DNA from: Azospirillum sp.
Lineage (GTDB): Bacteria; Pseudomonadota; Alphaproteobacteria; Azospirillales; Azospirillaceae
Assembly: GCA_027486405.1 (NCBI GenBank)
Contig: JAIXPD010000085.1
Location: 1-64,000, forward strand
Reading direction: 5' to 3'
DNA length: 64,000 nucleotides
How positions within the stretch are numbered: position 1 is the first letter of the stretch; every line of letters starts with the position of its first letter. Under the pieces are notes generated by a model, which had not been told where the DNA came from, did no database searches, and saw nothing but the letters and a program-made list of their open reading frames with translations. Positions 57,449-64,000 of this stretch are shown one piece after another. Position numbers and translations under genes: made by a program.

Positions 57449-58530
57449 CGCGTCGCCTCGAACACGCGCAACCGCTCGCGCGGCAGGGTCACGGCCAGAC
57501 GGCGGCCGGGATCCAGCGACAGGTCGCGCACCAGATTGGCCGACAGGTCGGCGGTGACGCGGGCGGACCCCAGCCCTTCGGCGGCCAGCCGGGCGCGGTG
57601 AAACGGACCCAGGAATTCCAGGCTTTCGATCACGGCGTCGAGCGTGTTGGCTCCACCCGCCGCGCGCACCTGCACATCCTCCGGCCGCAGGCAGACGGTG
57701 ACGGCGGAGCCGGGTGCGGTCGAGGTGAGATGGTCGCCGTCGCAATCGAACCCGTGGTCGCCCAGCCGGACCCGGCCCGGGGATTCCAGGACGCCCGGCA
57801 GGAAATTCATCGCCCCGACGAAATCGGCCACAAAGGCGGTGGCGGGCCGATGATAAACCTCGTTGGGCGCGCCGACCTGCTCGATCACCCCGTTGTTCAT
57901 CACGACGATGCGGTCGGCCATGGTCAACGCCTCCTCCTGGTCGTGCGTGACCATGATGGTGGTGATGCCCAAACGGCGGTGCAGGTCGCGGATTTGCTGG
58001 CGCAGATGCAGCCGCACCCGCGCGTCCAACGCCGACAACGGCTCGTCCAACAGCAGCAGCCCCGGCGACGGGGCCAGCGCGCGGGCCAACGCCACCCGCT
58101 GCTGCTGCCCGCCGGACAGTTGGGCCGGGTATTTCGGCCCGGCGTCGGGCAGGCCGACCAGGGCCAGCAGCTCGTCCACCCGCGCCCGTTCGGCCGCGCG
58201 GCTCAGCTTCAGGCCATAGGCGACGTTGCGGTGCACGGTCAGATTCGGAAACAGCGCGTAGGATTGGAAAACGATGCCATAATCGCGCGCCGACGGCGGC
58301 AGGCGCGACACGTCGCGGCCCGCCAGCCGGACCGTGCCCGTGTTTTGCGGATCCAGCCCGGCGATCACCCGCAGCAGCGTGGTCTTGCCGCAGCCGGACG
58401 GCCCCAGGAAACAGACGAACTCACCGCGCCGGATGTCGAGCGACACGCCTTTCAAGGCGGTGAAACCGCCGAACTGCTTGACGATGGACTCCAGACGGAG
58501 AAAGGGCGGGGCGGTCGGATCGGCGGTCAT
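57445..58530 (-). CDS. 2-aminoethylphosphonate ABC transporter ATPase, PhnT-like
   Basis: A 361-residue CysA/PotA-class ATPase: Walker A GPSGCGKT, VFQSYALFPNLTV, signature LSGGQQQRVALARAL, Walker B LLLLDEPLSALD, TIMVTHDQEEA and a TOBE domain with VTVCLRPEDVQV. It energises the fused permease. The start at 58530 is 71 bases after the binding-protein gene. Confidence 0.88.
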   Translation of the reverse strand: MTADPTAPPFLRLESIVKQFGGFTALKGVSLDIRRGEFVCFLGPSGCGKTTLLRVIAGLDPQNTGTVRLAGRDVSRLPPSARDYGIVFQSYALFPNLTVHRNVAYGLKLSRAAERARVDELLALVGLPDAGPKYPAQLSGGQQQRVALARALAPSPGLLLLDEPLSALDARVRLHLRQQIRDLHRRLGITTIMVTHDQEEALTMADRIVVMNNGVIEQVGAPNEVYHRPATAFVADFVGAMNFLPGVLESPGRVRLGDHGFDCDGDHLTSTAPGSAVTVCLRPEDVQVRAAGGANTLDAVIESLEFLGPFHRARLAAEGLGSARVTADLSANLVRDLSLDPGRRLAVTLPRERLRVFEATR

Positions 58531-58601
58531 GGGCGGCGTGTCCTGGCGAAAGGCAAAGGGATCAGGCGGGAACCCGAAGGCACCCGCCCTTGCGGTCGGC
58601 G

Positions 58602-59639
58602 TCAGCTTTTCGGTTCGGACTTGGTGCCGTAACGCTTTTCCCAATCGGCCAGGATGCGGTCGCGGTTGGCGGCGGCCCAGGCGAAATCATTGACCTTGTT
58701 CATCGCCGCTTCCGCGTTCTTCGGATAGTTCGGCGTCTCCTTGGTCACGCCCGGATGCGCCGTGACCTGATAGAAATTCACATACTGCTCGTTGGCCTTG
58801 CGGCTGGCCGCCCAGTCGGCCAGCGCCTTGGCGGCGTCGGCGTTGCGGGTCCCCTTGATGATGGCGGTCGCCTCCATCTCCCAACCCACGCCTTCGGACG
58901 CCAGGATCACGTCGATGGGCGCGCCCTTGGTCTTTTGCTGGGCACCGGTGTATTCGATGGAAATGCCGATGGCGTATTCACCCGACGCCGCCATCTTGCA
59001 GGGCTTCGACCCCGAATGGGTGTAGAGCGCGATGTTGTTGTTGAGCGCGTCCATGTAGCCCCACGCCTTGTCGGCCCCCATGGTCTGCAACCAGCCCGAC
59101 ACGGCCAGGAAGCCGGTCCCCGACGAGGCCGGGTTCGGCATGACGATCTGTCCCTTGTACTCCGGCTTCAGCAAATCGGCCCAGGAGGTCGGCTTCGGCA
59201 GCTTGCGCTTTTCCGCTTCCACCGTGTTGAAGCAGATCGCCGCCATCCAGGCGTCCATCCCAACCCAGGCCGGCGGGGCCTTGGCGTCGCGGAAACCGGC
59301 CTTCAGCGCGTCGGCCCCCTTGGGCTGGTAGGGCATCAGCATGCCTTGGGCGTCCAGGATCATCAGGCTGGAGGCGGCCAGCCCCCACACGACGTCCGCC
59401 TTGGGATTGTCCTTTTCGGCCAGCAGCTTGGCGGTGACGACGCCGGTGGAATCGCGCACCCAGTCGATCTCGATGCCGGGGTTGTCGGCCTCGAACGCCT
59501 TCTTGTAAGGGGTGAGCTGTTCGTTTTCCAACGCGGTGTAGACGGTCAAGCGGGTGGCGGCCCCGGCCCCCGTGACGGGCGCGAAGGCGGCCAGAAGCGC
59601 AAGCGCACAGGTCCCAAGCAGAATGGTGCGGCGGATCAT
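58602..59639 (-). CDS. 2-aminoethylphosphonate ABC transporter substrate-binding protein, PhnS-like
   Basis: A 345-residue protein with a signal peptide (ILLGTCALALLAAFAPVTGAGA, mature near ATRLTVYTALE) and a type II binding fold: YKKAFEADNPGIEIDWVRDSTGVVTAKLLAEKDNPKADVVWGLAASSL, WMAAICFNT, NPASSGTGFLAVSGWL. Fe(III)-type and AEP-type binding proteins are alike; the adjoining phnWX and pbfA genes favour AEP. It heads the importer operon, with a 215-base upstream region. Confidence 0.83.
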   Translation of the reverse strand: MIRRTILLGTCALALLAAFAPVTGAGAATRLTVYTALENEQLTPYKKAFEADNPGIEIDWVRDSTGVVTAKLLAEKDNPKADVVWGLAASSLMILDAQGMLMPYQPKGADALKAGFRDAKAPPAWVGMDAWMAAICFNTVEAEKRKLPKPTSWADLLKPEYKGQIVMPNPASSGTGFLAVSGWLQTMGADKAWGYMDALNNNIALYTHSGSKPCKMAASGEYAIGISIEYTGAQQKTKGAPIDVILASEGVGWEMEATAIIKGTRNADAAKALADWAASRKANEQYVNFYQVTAHPGVTKETPNYPKNAEAAMNKVNDFAWAAANRDRILADWEKRYGTKSEPKS

Positions 59640-59821
59640 CAGAAAGCTCCCGTGGTCCAAAGGGCGATGGCGTGTCGAACAAGCGTGTTCACCGGTGGGC
59701 TGCGATCGTTTCCCGCAGCCCCGGCACGCAAGAGTCTCTACGCCGAAGCGCCGGTCGGCTCCCGTTAAGCTTTGGTGACTCCCCTCCCCCCACACACCGA
59801 CGCTGGCCCGCCAATTGGACT

Positions 59822-59843
59822 CCGGGTTTCGGTTCGGACCCGG
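59822..59843 (-). terminator. CCGGGT/ACCCGG hairpin downstream of the tauD-like gene
   Basis: Perfect 6-bp arms (59822-59827 and 59838-59843) around a ten-base loop, 12 bases beyond the tauD-like stop on the minus strand. No T-run. It may end the tauD transcript before the importer promoter. Confidence 0.4.
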
Positions 59844-59854
59844 CCACGATCCCG

Positions 59855-60703
59855 TCAGACCGGGCGGTCGCCCAGCACGGTGGCGCGGTGCATCAGACGG
59901 CTGTGCGGCAAATAATCGTTCACCGCGTAATGCTGGGTCGAACGGTTGTCCCACAGCGCCAGATCGTCCGGCTTCCAGGTCCACCGCACGGTGAATTCCG
60001 GCCGGGCGACGTGGTCGAACAGGAAGCGCAGCAGGTAATCGCTTTCCTTCGGGCTGAGGCCCAGGATGGCCGCCGTGAAATTGTCGTTCACGAACAGCGC
60101 CTTGCGTCCGTTCACCGGATGGGTGCGGATCACCGGATGGACGCGGATCGGGTTCTTGGCCCGCGCCTCCAGCCAGCGTTCATACAGGCCCGGCCCGTTG
60201 TGCCGCCATTCCGGGAACGACCGGCTGAAATCATGCACCGCCGTCAACGGCTCCAAAAGCACGCGCAGCGGTTCCGACAGCGCTTCATAGGCGGCCGATG
60301 CGCTGGCCCACAGGGTGTCGCCGCCCAGCGGCGGCACCTTCTTGGCCGACAGCGCGACGATGGCCGGTGGCGTCTCCACAAAGGTCACGTCGGTGTGCCA
60401 GACATCGTTGTCGCTGGGGTTGTGCGGGCCGGTGTCCAGAACCATGATTTCCGGAACCTCCGGAATGTTCGGATAGACCGGGTGGATGTGCAGCGGGCCG
60501 AAGCTGGCGGCGAAGGCGCGCTGCTGCTCCGGGGTCAGCGGCTGGTTTTCGAAGAACAGCACCTGATGGCGCACCAGCAGCGCTTCCAACTCGGCCGCAA
60601 CCGACGGGGTCAAGGGCTGGGACAGGTCAACGCCGCTGACCCGTGCGCCGATGGTGGGGCCGAGCGGGGTGGCGGTCAGGGTCGGCAGGGCAACATCCGG
60701 CAT
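59855..60703 (-). CDS. TauD/TfdA-family 2-oxoglutarate-dependent dioxygenase
   Basis: A 282-residue protein with the 2-His-1-Asp iron site: HTDVTF (His and Asp) and the distal His in LWDNRSTQHYAV, plus the 2-oxoglutarate-binding Arg nearby (HSRLMHRATVLGD). TauD releases sulfite from taurine and related sulfonates. Start 60703 (MPDVALP) has GAGG at six bases; two other in-frame ATGs lie just upstream (60709, 60715). The neighbouring sulfhydrylase suggests sulfur scavenging rather than phosphonate work. Confidence 0.82.
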   Translation of the reverse strand: MPDVALPTLTATPLGPTIGARVSGVDLSQPLTPSVAAELEALLVRHQVLFFENQPLTPEQQRAFAASFGPLHIHPVYPNIPEVPEIMVLDTGPHNPSDNDVWHTDVTFVETPPAIVALSAKKVPPLGGDTLWASASAAYEALSEPLRVLLEPLTAVHDFSRSFPEWRHNGPGLYERWLEARAKNPIRVHPVIRTHPVNGRKALFVNDNFTAAILGLSPKESDYLLRFLFDHVARPEFTVRWTWKPDDLALWDNRSTQHYAVNDYLPHSRLMHRATVLGDRPV

Positions 60704-60743
60704 GGACATCCTCATCACGGTTTGGAAAACGATCCGGACCACC

Positions 60744-60780
60744 CAAAAAAATGGGGAAACGCGCGAACGCGCTTCCCCAT
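60744..60780 (-). terminator. strong intrinsic terminator downstream of metY
   Basis: ATGGGGAAACGCG and CGCGCTTCCCCAT form a 13-bp arm pair with one mismatch around CGAA-type loop sequence, and on the minus strand the stem is followed by seven T residues (plus-strand run of A at 60744-60750). It lies 104 bases after the metY stop. Confidence 0.85.
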
Positions 60781-60884
60781 CAGTTGGCGTGGACAATGGA
60801 CGAACGAGACGCACGGAAACGTCCCGGCCCTCGGTGGGCAAACCCGCAGCGGTCAACCACAGGGGACCGGGTGCAGAACGCTGG

Positions 60885-62186
60885 TCAGACCTCGGCCAGC
60901 GCCTGTTCGATGTCGGCGATGATGTCGTCGGGGTGCTCGATCCCGATCGACAGGCGGACATAGCCAGGGGTGACACCGCTGGCGATCTGGTCCTCCACCG
61001 GCAATTGCGAATGGGTGGTGGTCGCCGGGTGAATGGCCAGCGACCGGGCGTCGCCGATGTTGGCGACGTGGTACAGCAGCTTCAGCGATTCGATGAAGCG
61101 GCGTCCGGCCTCCGCCCCGCCCTTCAGCTCAAACCCGATCAACGCGCCGTAGCCGCCCTTCAGATAGGCGTCGGCGCGGCGCTTGGCCTCGCCGGTGTGC
61201 AGGCCGGGGAAGATGACCGAGGCGACCTTCGGGTGAGTCTTCAGGAAATCCGCCACCTTGATGGCGTTGGCGTTGTGCTGGCGGATGCGCAGCGGCAGGG
61301 TTTCCAACCCCTGGATCAACTGGAAGGCCGACAGCGGGCTGATCGCCGCCCCGGTGTCGCGCAGCAGCGTCACCCGCGCGCGCAGCACATAGGCGATGGG
61401 GCCGAGCGGCTTGGCCGCCTCCGTCCACACCGCGCCGTGATAGCTGGGGTCGGGCTGGGTCAGCAGCGGGAAACGGGCGGCGTGATCGGCCCATAGGAAA
61501 TTGCCGCCGTCGATGATGACGCCGCCGATGGTGGTCCCATGGCCGCCGATGTATTTCGTCGCCGAATAGAGCGTCACCGCCGCGCCATGATCGAACGGGC
61601 GCACGGTCAGCGGGGCGGCGGTGTTGTCCACGATCAACGGCACGCCCAGCGACCGGCCGATGTCGGCCACCTCGCGGATCGGGAAGACGTTCAGCTTGGG
61701 ATTCGGCAGAGTTTCGGCGTAATAGGCGCGGGTCTTGTCATCGGTGGCGCGGCGGAAATTCTCCGGGTCGGCCGGATCGACGAAACGCGCCTCGATCCCC
61801 AACTGCTTGAAGGTGTTGGCGAACAGGTTCCAGGTGCCGCCATAGAGATCGGTCGAGGTGACGAAATTGTCGCCCGCCTGCGCCAGATTCAGAATGGCGT
61901 AGAAGGATGCCGCCTGCCCCGACGCCACCACCAGCGCCGCCGCCCCGCCTTCCAACGCGGCCAGACGCTGTTCCAGCACGTCCGTCGTCGGGTTGGTCAC
62001 GCGGGTGTAGATGTTGCCCAACTCCTGGAGCGCGAACAGACGTTCGGCGTGGCCGGTGTCCTGGAACTGGTAGGAGGTGGTCTGATAGATCGGCACGGCC
62101 ACGGCCACGGCCCCGGTCGCCGGATCGGACCGGTAGCCGCCAGCGTGCAGGGCCAGGGTTTCAAAACGCGGAGACGTGTCGGTCAT
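60885..62186 (-). CDS. metY: O-acetylhomoserine aminocarboxypropyltransferase (sulfhydrylase)
   Basis: A 433-residue Cys/Met-metabolism PLP enzyme: ETLALHAGGYRSDPATGAVAVPIYQTTSY-like start, YTRVTNPTTDVLEQRLAALEGG, VDNTAAPLTVRP, the PLP-lysine in LYSATKYIGGHGTTIGG, and SLAIHPATTTHSQL. It makes homocysteine from O-acetylhomoserine and sulfide. It lies 54 bases after the oxygenase gene and ends at a strong terminator. Confidence 0.92.
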   Translation of the reverse strand: MTDTSPRFETLALHAGGYRSDPATGAVAVAVPIYQTTSYQFQDTGHAERLFALQELGNIYTRVTNPTTDVLEQRLAALEGGAAALVVASGQAASFYAILNLAQAGDNFVTSTDLYGGTWNLFANTFKQLGIEARFVDPADPENFRRATDDKTRAYYAETLPNPKLNVFPIREVADIGRSLGVPLIVDNTAAPLTVRPFDHGAAVTLYSATKYIGGHGTTIGGVIIDGGNFLWADHAARFPLLTQPDPSYHGAVWTEAAKPLGPIAYVLRARVTLLRDTGAAISPLSAFQLIQGLETLPLRIRQHNANAIKVADFLKTHPKVASVIFPGLHTGEAKRRADAYLKGGYGALIGFELKGGAEAGRRFIESLKLLYHVANIGDARSLAIHPATTTHSQLPVEDQIASGVTPGYVRLSIGIEHPDDIIADIEQALAEV

Positions 62187-62240
62187 CGGTCGGTCCTTTT
62201 GAACAGCGTTTTTGAAAAGGGATTGGCGGGAACAGGCGGC

Positions 62241-63311
62241 TCAGTAGGCGGCGGGTTCCAGAACCCGCCCGGCCAGCGCCGCCACCGCCGGAAGATCGGC
62301 GTAATGGCGTTGGGCGACGTCGGGGTGCGAACGCAGGCGGCTTTTCAGCGCGTTTTCGCCGACATCCACGAACAGCGGGTTGTCGGGATCGCGCTCCGGC
62401 CCGCGCGCCTGCGCCGCCAGATCGGGCGGCAGCGGCAGAACCGGAACCCGCGCGCCCAGACGCGCGCCCAGGAAAAAGGCGATGGACAGCCGGTCCACCC
62501 CGGTCGGCGGCGTCACCACCCGGTGCACCGCCGCCCGGAAATAACCATCGGTGGCCAGTTCCAGCAATTCACCGGCGTTGACGACAAAGGTCCCCGGGAT
62601 CGGCGGCACATCGACCCAACCATCGGGCGTTTCGGCCTGAAGCCCGCTTTGCTGGTGTTGCAGCACCAGGGTCAACAGGCCACTGTCCTTGTGCGCGCCA
62701 ACACCCTGCCCACCGCCATCCTGGCCCCCCTGTTCCGCTTCGGGCAGCGCTTCGCGCCCCGGGTAGCGGATCAGCTTGATGAGCTGCGTCGGGTCGGGTG
62801 TCACGATGGGATCGAAGGCGTCGGCATTCTGGCCGATGGCCAGCGCCACCGCCCGCAGCAGGCGCAACGTCACCTCGGTCAGCGCGTCTTGCAACGCCAG
62901 CGCGGCGGGGCGCAGCTCCGGCAGAGCGGCGGGCCACTGGTTCGGACCCTGCAACCGCGTCCAGGTGGGCGCATCGGCATCGGCGGGCAGCGTGGGGCGT
63001 TCGGACCCGATGTCCACCTGCTCCCGCCAATCGGCCTTGCCACGGGTGCGCTCCCACCCGGCGCGGGTGTAGCCCCGGAAATGCGGCGAATGGACCATCT
63101 CGATCGCCAGCTTGTCGGCGTCGGGCAAGTCAAAGAAACGGCGCGACAGGGCGAAAGCCTGGTCGAGCGTCGCGGCGTCCACACCATGGCCGGTGACGTA
63201 GAACGCGCCGTAACGGCGGATCGCCACGCGCAGATCGTCGAGAAACGCCGCACGCCCGCTGTCCTCGCCCTGAAAACGGCCCAGATCCAAAATCGGCAAT
63301 GGCGCGGTCAC
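62241..63311 (-). CDS. isopenicillin-N-synthase-like 2-oxoglutarate/Fe(II) oxygenase
   Basis: A 356-residue DIOX_N plus 2OG-FeII_Oxy protein: YGAFYVTGHGVD, FRGYTRAGWERTRGKADWREQVDIG, the iron-binding HKD in GVGAHKDSGLLTLVLQ, NAGELLELATDGYFRAAVHRV (distal His) and RLSIAFFLG, where the Arg-x-Ser binds 2-oxoglutarate. The substrate is unknown. Upstream of metY in the same direction, so a role in releasing sulfur or in amino acid oxidation is plausible. Confidence 0.85.
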   Translation of the reverse strand: MTAPLPILDLGRFQGEDSGRAAFLDDLRVAIRRYGAFYVTGHGVDAATLDQAFALSRRFFDLPDADKLAIEMVHSPHFRGYTRAGWERTRGKADWREQVDIGSERPTLPADADAPTWTRLQGPNQWPAALPELRPAALALQDALTEVTLRLLRAVALAIGQNADAFDPIVTPDPTQLIKLIRYPGREALPEAEQGGQDGGGQGVGAHKDSGLLTLVLQHQQSGLQAETPDGWVDVPPIPGTFVVNAGELLELATDGYFRAAVHRVVTPPTGVDRLSIAFFLGARLGARVPVLPLPPDLAAQARGPERDPDNPLFVDVGENALKSRLRSHPDVAQRHYADLPAVAALAGRVLEPAAY

Positions 63312-63365
63312 GGTGAAACCTCCTTACGAAAACGATTTCAAGGAAAAACGCAGGCTGAGACGGCG

Positions 63366-63560
63366 TCAGGCGGCCCGGCGGGCGGCAATCCGCGTCAACC
63401 ACGCGCCACTCAACCGATTCCACAGAGACGCAACGTTGTATGATTCCCCATCACCCTCACAATCGAACGCCAACCCCTCCGGCAACGGCACCCACACCAC
63501 CACCGGATCGGCGGCGGGCAGAAGGGCGGTGGAGTCACGGCTTGTCAGCGGATTGGACAT
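63366..63560 (-). CDS. small conserved-looking hypothetical protein
   Basis: A 64-residue ORF: SNPLTSRDSTALLPAADPVVVWVPLPEGLAFDC, then SYNVASLWNRLSGAWLTRIAARRAA. GGAAAGGA precedes the ATG, and it is 54 bases upstream of the oxygenase gene in the same direction, so it is probably the first gene of the transcript. No domain is recognised. The composition matches coding DNA of the region. Confidence 0.55.
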   Translation of the reverse strand: MSNPLTSRDSTALLPAADPVVVWVPLPEGLAFDCEGDGESYNVASLWNRLSGAWLTRIAARRAA

Positions 63561-63854
63561 GGAGAAAATCCTTTCCAGACAAAGGATTGAAGGGCGAGGA
63601 TTGAAGGGCGGCCGCCGAATGCGGGATGTGCGGTGGACGTGTCATGCCGCCTGTCATCGTGAGCCCATCATGAGGCTGGAAAAGCCTATTTGTCTATAAA
63701 AATAATATGAGAAAATCGGAAAATCTCTTTTATTTAACTATTATATTTTGTTGTTTCTTCGCATGCAAAGACCGCCCGCATTCTCAGACCAGAACCACCG
63801 TTGCGGACGGTGGATCAGGTCTTGCGGACGGCCTTTCGCAGCGGCAAACGCCGG
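63561..63854. other. 294-base intergenic region with tandem repeat and AT-rich block
   Basis: AGGATTGAAGGGCG occurs twice in tandem (63583-63596 and 63597-63610). Positions 63690-63765 are strikingly AT-rich (TATAAAAATAATATG, TTTATTTAACTATTATATTTTG) and probably contain promoters for the leftward small-protein/oxygenase/metY transcript. No gene is convincing. Confidence 0.5.
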
Positions 63855-64000
63855 TCAGCGCACCGCTTCGCCCAAACTCAGCATCAACCGGTTGGCCCAG
63901 GCGAAGATCGCCACCGACAGAATGACATCGTGGATGTCCCCATCGCTCAAGCCAGCCGACCGCAGCGCCGCGACGTCGTCGTTGGCCAGGGCGGCGGGTG
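63855..64000 (-). CDS. AhpD/carboxymuconolactone decarboxylase-family protein, C-terminal part
   Basis: The minus strand from the window edge reads PAALANDDVAALRSAGLSDGDIHDVILSVAIFAWANRLMLSLGEAVR and stops at 63855. The pattern LRxxGLSDxDIHDxIxxxAxFxxxNRLxxxLG is the C-terminal part of AhpD-like peroxidase-related proteins. The catalytic CxxC lies outside the window. It runs off the right edge. Confidence 0.7.
   Translation of the reverse strand, partial: PAALANDDVAALRSAGLSDGDIHDVILSVAIFAWANRLMLSLGEAVR

Noticed and set aside
62187..62240. SAM riboswitch upstream of metY
   Set aside because: Only 54 bases separate metY from the upstream stop codon, and no SAM-II-like conserved core or pseudoknot is visible.
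63707..63925. Plus-strand ORF starting MRKSENLFYLTIIFCCFFACK, resembling a lipoprotein signal
   Set aside because: It starts in the AT-rich spacer and then runs antisense through the AhpD-like gene with shadow composition; no downstream mature domain.

Overview
The window is GC-rich chromosomal DNA (GC-rich wobble positions, many ATGA/GTGA gene overlaps) and looks like an alphaproteobacterium, most plausibly an Azospirillum-like member of the Rhodospirillales. That placement is an inference from gene content and base composition only. There are no rRNA or tRNA genes and no CRISPR. Most of the window is accessory catabolism: uptake and oxidation of small plant- or soil-derived compounds (quinate/shikimate, amines, catechol, aminoethylphosphonate, sulfur compounds).

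Layout. 1-220: the 5' end of an IS30-family transposase, then a palindrome and tandem repeat. 220-8631 (minus): an operon pairing a two-domain 3-dehydroshikimate dehydratase and an AroE-like dehydrogenase with a branched-chain-type (Liv) ABC importer and an SDR. 8836-15518 (minus): a PotABCD-type importer interleaved with a three-subunit HcnABC-like amine/imino-acid oxidase, with a divergent IclR regulator at 15692-16513. 16635-18403: a graveyard with a frameshifted response regulator, a short repeat element, an AraC remnant and a deleted tannase/feruloyl esterase. 18645-23948: an aromatic-acid MFS transporter, a DUF4424 protein and a NarL/NarX-type two-component pair.

23959-36828 is the most striking region: a complete quinohemoprotein amine dehydrogenase (QHNDH) locus. 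On the minus strand the order is qhpG-qhpA-qhpD-qhpC-qhpB, then a higBA toxin-antitoxin pair, then qhpF-qhpE. The AraC regulator qhpR and an aldehyde dehydrogenase lie upstream on the plus strand. The QhpC peptide shows a 28-residue leader and exactly the Cys/Glu/Asp/Trp spacing needed for the three thioether cross-links and the CTQ cofactor. An identical 21-bp motif lies in the same relative orientation upstream of both qhpG and the aldehyde dehydrogenase, so the two units probably form one QhpR regulon (amine to aldehyde to acid).

37088-44016 carries an ABC-F ATPase, a bacteriohemerythrin, a Fic-fold protein with a ruined active site, a CocE-like hydrolase lacking two catalytic residues, and adenine deaminase. 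44025-47738 is an AraC regulator and a catBCA operon (catechol to beta-ketoadipate enol-lactone) with an upstream ATAC-N7-GTAT box. 47811-50007 holds a REPIN-like repeat, an orphan aromatic-amino-acid attenuator, a small ORF, a PPC-like protein and a HutD protein. 50029-59639 is a 2-aminoethylphosphonate locus: PbfA-like lyase, FAD oxidase, phnX, phnW, a LysR regulator and a PhnSTUV-like importer. 59855-64000 has a TauD-type dioxygenase, an O-acetylhomoserine sulfhydrylase, an isopenicillin-N-synthase-like oxygenase, a small protein and a partial AhpD-like protein, probably sulfur-related.

At least four copies of a roughly 205-240-bp REPIN/MITE-like element, plus a 117-bp relative, sit between genes; one supplies the stop codon of qhpR. 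All functions are read from sequence motifs and context; no database search was possible.
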